A DNA stretch of 64,000 nucleotides, taken from positions 1 through 64,000 of the forward strand of contig NZ_JVOJ01000036.1 in assembly GCF_001064145.1 (NCBI RefSeq), read 5' to 3'. Positions 61,047 to 64,000 of this stretch are shown here, piece after piece (the stretch's first letter is position 1; each line of letters starts with the position of its first letter). A program made the translations under genes and the position numbers. The notes under the pieces are model-generated. The model made no database searches, was not told the DNA's origin, and was given only the letters and a program-made list of their open reading frames with translations. The DNA is from Sanguibacter keddieii. Lineage in GTDB: Bacteria; Actinomycetota; Actinomycetes; Actinomycetales; Actinomycetaceae.

Positions 61047-61439
61047 ATGAGTGAAGAAACCGTCACGATCCTGGTTTTCAGCGACGACAAGGATCGCCGT
61101 CACGCCGTCGTCAACGGCATTGGCCTGCGTGCTTCCAAGGACACGCCCCGCATTGAGTGGGTCGAGGCCGCAACCGGTTTTGGCGTCCGCGATGCCTTTG
61201 ATCAGGAGGATTTCGCGATGCTGATCCTCGACGCTGAGGCGAAGAAGGAAGGCGGCATGTCGATCGCCCAGGATCTGCGCGAGACCCGTGACGGCGTGCC
61301 CCCGATCGTTTTCCTGACTGCCCGCCCCCAGGATGAGTGGCTGGCCACGTGGGCCGGTGCCACCGCCGTCGTGGCCGATCCGATTGACCCGATTATCCTT
61401 CAGGAGACCGTGGCCGACGTGCTGCGTGGAGCCAAGTGA
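61047..61439 (+). CDS. degenerate receiver-domain protein
   Basis: This 130-residue protein has the response regulator receiver fold only: acidic pair Asp13-Asp14 in VFSDDKD, Asp62 at the end of strand 3 (AMLILDAE), Thr91 in VFLTARP. The conserved Lys before Pro in strand 5 is replaced by Asp111 (VVADPIDP), so normal phosphorylation switching is doubtful. There is no output domain. The start follows AAGGAG. It overlaps trpD by one base, and the reason for this pairing is not known. Confidence 0.8.
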   Translation: MSEETVTILVFSDDKDRRHAVVNGIGLRASKDTPRIEWVEAATGFGVRDAFDQEDFAMLILDAEAKKEGGMSIAQDLRETRDGVPPIVFLTARPQDEWLATWAGATAVVADPIDPIILQETVADVLRGAK

Positions 61440-62494
61440 TGGCTACGCAGGAGTGGGCACCGATCATCGCCGCGCTGACCGCCGGAGAGAGCCTCGACTA
61501 CGGCCAGTCGTACTGGCTGATGGACCAGGTCATGAGCGGCGAGCTCGGCGAAGCGCGTCTCGCGTCCTTCCTGACCGCGATGGCGATGAAGGGTGCCACG
61601 GTCGATGAGATCCACGGCCTGGCCGATGGCATGCAGGACCACGCGGCACGCGTTGACCTGCCCAGCCGCGCTCTCGACATCGTGGGCACGGGCGGAGACG
61701 GATACAAGACCGTCAACATTTCGACGATGTCCGCCATCGTGCTTGCCGCGATGGGGATTCCGCTCGTCAAGCACGGCAACCGTGCCTCGACGTCGAAGTC
61801 GGGCTCCGCTGACGTCATCGAGGCGCTCGGCGTGAACCTCGACCTCGATGCTGACGCGCTGCGCCGCGTCTTCGACGAGGTCGGCATTGCCTTCCTGTTC
61901 GCGAACAAGATGCACCCGTCGATGCGTTTTGCGGCTCCCGTGCGTCGCGCTCTCGGCTTCCCCACGGCGTTTAACGTCCTGGGGCCGCTGACGAACCCGG
62001 CACGCGTCCAGGCGTGCGCGATCGGTGCCTCACGCGAGGAGAACGCACGTCTCATGGCGGGCGTGTACGCGTCGCGCGGGCTCAGCGCGCTCGTGTTCCG
62101 TGGCGCGAACACCGGCCTCGACGAGCTGACGACGTCCGACGCGAATCAGGTGTGGCTGGTGTCGGGCGGAGCGGTTGTGGAAACTGAGTTCGATGCGCGC
62201 GAATCCCTGGGCATGGCTTCCTCCTCGATCGAGGACCTCGCCGGTGGCGAGGCGGCCGAGAACGCGGCCGTTGCCCGCGATGTGCTCTCGGGTGGCGGCG
62301 CGGACGCTGTTCGCGACGCTGTCGCCCTCAACGTCGGTGCCGGCATCCTCGCCTGGGAGGGACTGGACAACCCCGTGACGCAGGCCGACTTTGAGCCGCG
62401 TATGCGGGGCGCCGTCGAGCGCGCCCTGGCGGCGTTGGCCGATGGTTCGGGTACCCGACTCGTTGAGCGTTGGGTGGCTGCCTCGAACGCATGA
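61439..62494 (+). CDS. trpD: anthranilate phosphoribosyltransferase
   Basis: TrpD joins anthranilate to PRPP in tryptophan synthesis. The 351-residue protein has the PRPP loop VGTGGDGYKTVNIST, KHGNRASTSKSGSADVIEALG, the HPSMRFAAPVRRALG region and NVLGPLTNPA. The start is ATG 61439, overlapping the TGA of the receiver gene (TGATG); GTG one codon earlier is possible. No other trp gene is in the window, so trpD stands apart from the rest of the pathway. Confidence 0.96.
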   Translation: MATQEWAPIIAALTAGESLDYGQSYWLMDQVMSGELGEARLASFLTAMAMKGATVDEIHGLADGMQDHAARVDLPSRALDIVGTGGDGYKTVNISTMSAIVLAAMGIPLVKHGNRASTSKSGSADVIEALGVNLDLDADALRRVFDEVGIAFLFANKMHPSMRFAAPVRRALGFPTAFNVLGPLTNPARVQACAIGASREENARLMAGVYASRGLSALVFRGANTGLDELTTSDANQVWLVSGGAVVETEFDARESLGMASSSIEDLAGGEAAENAAVARDVLSGGGADAVRDAVALNVGAGILAWEGLDNPVTQADFEPRMRGAVERALAALADGSGTRLVERWVAASNA

Positions 62495-62497
62495 CAA

Positions 62498-62518
62498 CTG
62501 CGCGCTAGGCGCGCGCAG
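62498..62518. terminator. short hairpin between convergent trpD and exonuclease gene
   Basis: CTGCGCGC (62498-62505) pairs with GCGCGCAG (62511-62518) around TAGGC. It overlaps the stop codon of the minus-strand gene. Confidence 0.5.
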
Positions 62519-64000
62519 ACAGACGCTGTTGGGCGGTTGCGTGAGCTAAGAGCTCGCGTAGCCGCCCGTCGCGTAGCGGGCTGGCAACGGGTTGCGCCCA
62601 GGGCAGGGGACCGGTCCATTCGACGAGGCGCACTCCCTCGCGGCACAGCTCGGCGCACAGGAGCGACGTCTCCGCCCACGAGGCCACGGTGGCGGCCATC
62701 CCGCCGGTGTCGATGGGCTGCGTGGACCTGAGGACATCGATCCACGGGGAGGGGTCGGCGCGCGGGGGAACGATGACGGAGCTCAGATGACGGCCGTGAG
62801 AGGCCACGTGCAGAATCCAGCCCGGTTGCCCGCCATCGCGACGCGAGCCCCAGACGATACGCGGAGCCGCCAGGATGGGGCGCATAGTGGAGCGCTCGAC
62901 GCCCGCGATGTATGCGCTCAGCTCGTCGCGCACTCCAGCCGCTGCCTCGAACAGCCCCTGCGCGGACAGGCGCTCCATGAGGGAGGTGAGGGCGAGGGGC
63001 ACCGCAGCCGAGGAGGCGGCCACAGCCTCGTCGAGCATGGTGTGCGAGGAGTCGTGATCGGCCTGGGCGAGGACACGTTCGATCGCTCCCGCAGCGCGCT
63101 GAGCGTGCGCGCGCGACCCGAAGGGGCCGAGGGCGCGCGGCAGGTCGTCGAGCGTCACGGATGAAACGACGCTGGGCCGGCCGGCCTCGGCGATGACCCA
63201 GTGCTGGGAGCCCTGACGCCTCGAGGCGGAGTTGTAGAGAGGCGCGAGGGCCTTGATGTCGCGCAGTTCCCGGATCCTTGCCTCGAGAATCGAGGCGGTC
63301 GGATAGGGGCGCACCCCCGCGGCCACGGACACCATGCGCTGCACCTTGGTGCGCTTCTCGCCCTTCGTGTAGTAACTGCCCACGCGCGATCTCAGGGACG
63401 ATGCCGACCCCACGTAGAGGGTGTCTCCCGCGGTGTCGATGAAGTGATAGACCCCGGGAGAGGCGGGTAGGTCCGCGACGAAGTCGGGTGTCGACGGGCG
63501 CCTGGCCGGAGCCTGGTCTGTGAGCGCAATGAGGTCTTCGACGTCGGTGGCGCCGGCCCCGGCGAGCAGGTCGATGAAGCCCAGGAGGATCTCAGCCGTC
63601 GCGCGGGCGTCTCCGAGAGCTCGGTGCTCGGGAACGGTGGCGGTACCGAAGTAGGAGGCGACCGTGCCCAGCTTGTGGTTGCGCACGAGCGGGCGGGGCA
63701 GAGCGAGCCTCGCGAGCACCAGCGTGTCGACGACGCGAACGCGGGGCCACGGACGCGCACAGGCTCGGGCCGCGCGGCGTAGGAAACCCACATCAAAGGA
63801 GGAGTTATGCGCGACGAGGACGGGGGAATCCTGAGCTCCAAGGCCTGACCACTCCATGAAGCGTTCCAGAACGGATGCGATCGGGTCCGCGTCGGCCACC
63901 ATGGCGGGTGTGATGCCCGTCAGAGACGTGATGAACGGCGGGATAGGACGTGAGGGCTTCACGAGGGAAGAAAACTCGTCCACGACCGCGCTGTTGCGCA
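62505..64000 (-). CDS. DEDD exonuclease / GIY-YIG (UvrC-like) fusion, cut by right edge
   Basis: The frame stays open to the window edge, so the N-terminus (about 20-30 residues with the first exonuclease motif DxE) is missing. The visible part has a DnaQ-type exonuclease (VLVAHNSSFDVGFL, HRALGDARATAEILL with the His and Asp of ExoIII), then a GIY-YIG nuclease domain (SPGVYHFIDTAGDTLYVG, SLRSRVGSYY) and a UvrC-like C-terminal region. This is the actinobacterial DnaQ/UvrC-like fusion linked to DNA repair. The precise pathway is unsettled. Confidence 0.92.
   Translation of the reverse strand, partial: RNSAVVDEFSSLVKPSRPIPPFITSLTGITPAMVADADPIASVLERFMEWSGLGAQDSPVLVAHNSSFDVGFLRRAARACARPWPRVRVVDTLVLARLALPRPLVRNHKLGTVASYFGTATVPEHRALGDARATAEILLGFIDLLAGAGATDVEDLIALTDQAPARRPSTPDFVADLPASPGVYHFIDTAGDTLYVGSASSLRSRVGSYYTKGEKRTKVQRMVSVAAGVRPYPTASILEARIRELRDIKALAPLYNSASRRQGSQHWVIAEAGRPSVVSSVTLDDLPRALGPFGSRAHAQRAAGAIERVLAQADHDSSHTMLDEAVAASSAAVPLALTSLMERLSAQGLFEAAAGVRDELSAYIAGVERSTMRPILAAPRIVWGSRRDGGQPGWILHVASHGRHLSSVIVPPRADPSPWIDVLRSTQPIDTGGMAATVASWAETSLLCAELCREGVRLVEWTGPLPWAQPVASPLRDGRLRELLAHATAQQRLSARA

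Overview
The window is high-GC, gene-dense DNA from the chromosome of an actinobacterium, most likely a member of the Actinomycetaceae (Actinomyces/Schaalia type). The clues are a one-polypeptide type I fatty acid synthase clustered with fused acyl-CoA carboxylase subunits, an LAKTG-type sortase signal on a surface protein, an actinobacterial L32, DUF3043 and MetP/MetS transporter genes, near-exclusive G/C third codon positions, and many genes whose -10 box sits 6-7 nt before the start codon (leaderless mRNAs). Nothing looks like a phage, plasmid, IS element or CRISPR array. It reads as core chromosome with a few accessory islands.

Layout. 1-2.5 kb: sortase-anchored surface protein, a weakly supported remnant, and two identical tRNA-Lys genes. 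2.6-11.4 kb: DtxR/MntR-type regulator, HIT protein, leuS-nei, a GNAT acetyltransferase, cysK-cysE, a YigZ-family protein and rpmF. 11.5-19.5 kb: CPA2-type antiporter, tRNA-Arg, the metF-metE methionine block with an orphan winged-helix regulator behind it, ilvA and orn. 19.6-34.6 kb: a divergent SSB-like gene, then the fatty acid factory birA - biotin carboxylase/BCCP - carboxyltransferase - FAS I - acpS on the minus strand. 34.8-42.3 kb: ettA, a lone glucose-type PTS EIIB, malQ, an EIIB-EIIA pair, an MFS transporter and a HAD phosphatase. 42.4-50 kb: GH3 beta-glucosidase, GtrA-like membrane protein, GT2 glycosyltransferase, GNAT, a GHKL-type histidine kinase with a LytTR response regulator, and UDP-galactopyranose mutase. 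50-64 kb: AEC transporter, metP-metS, HAD phosphatase, SpoU-type rRNA methylase, pyrD, a hypothetical protein, DUF3043, M20 peptidase, glycerate-kinase-like protein, ErpA-type protein, FKBP lipoprotein, degenerate receiver protein, trpD, and an exonuclease/GIY-YIG protein cut by the right edge.

The most interesting signal is regulatory. Two 21-codon, Met/Cys-containing mini-ORFs, both ending R-M-C-(F/M)-stop, lie in front of metF-metE and in front of the orphan winged-helix gene just downstream of metE. Both are preceded by the same bipartite element, CTGTCACA-N12-GTGGAC, then 29 nt, then a GACA(T/G)ACT -10 region. This looks like a sulfur-amino-acid-responsive leader-peptide regulon that I do not recognise from described systems.

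A second shared signal is a set of DnaA-box-like sites (core ATCCACAGG) at exactly 30-bp spacing, about 91-95 nt upstream of two unlinked genes: the SSB-like gene and a hypothetical gene with a Trp-rich C-terminus. The sequence just after the last box is also similar at the two loci.

Third, the GHKL-type sensor kinase has lost its ATP-binding core in frame, while its response regulator is intact.
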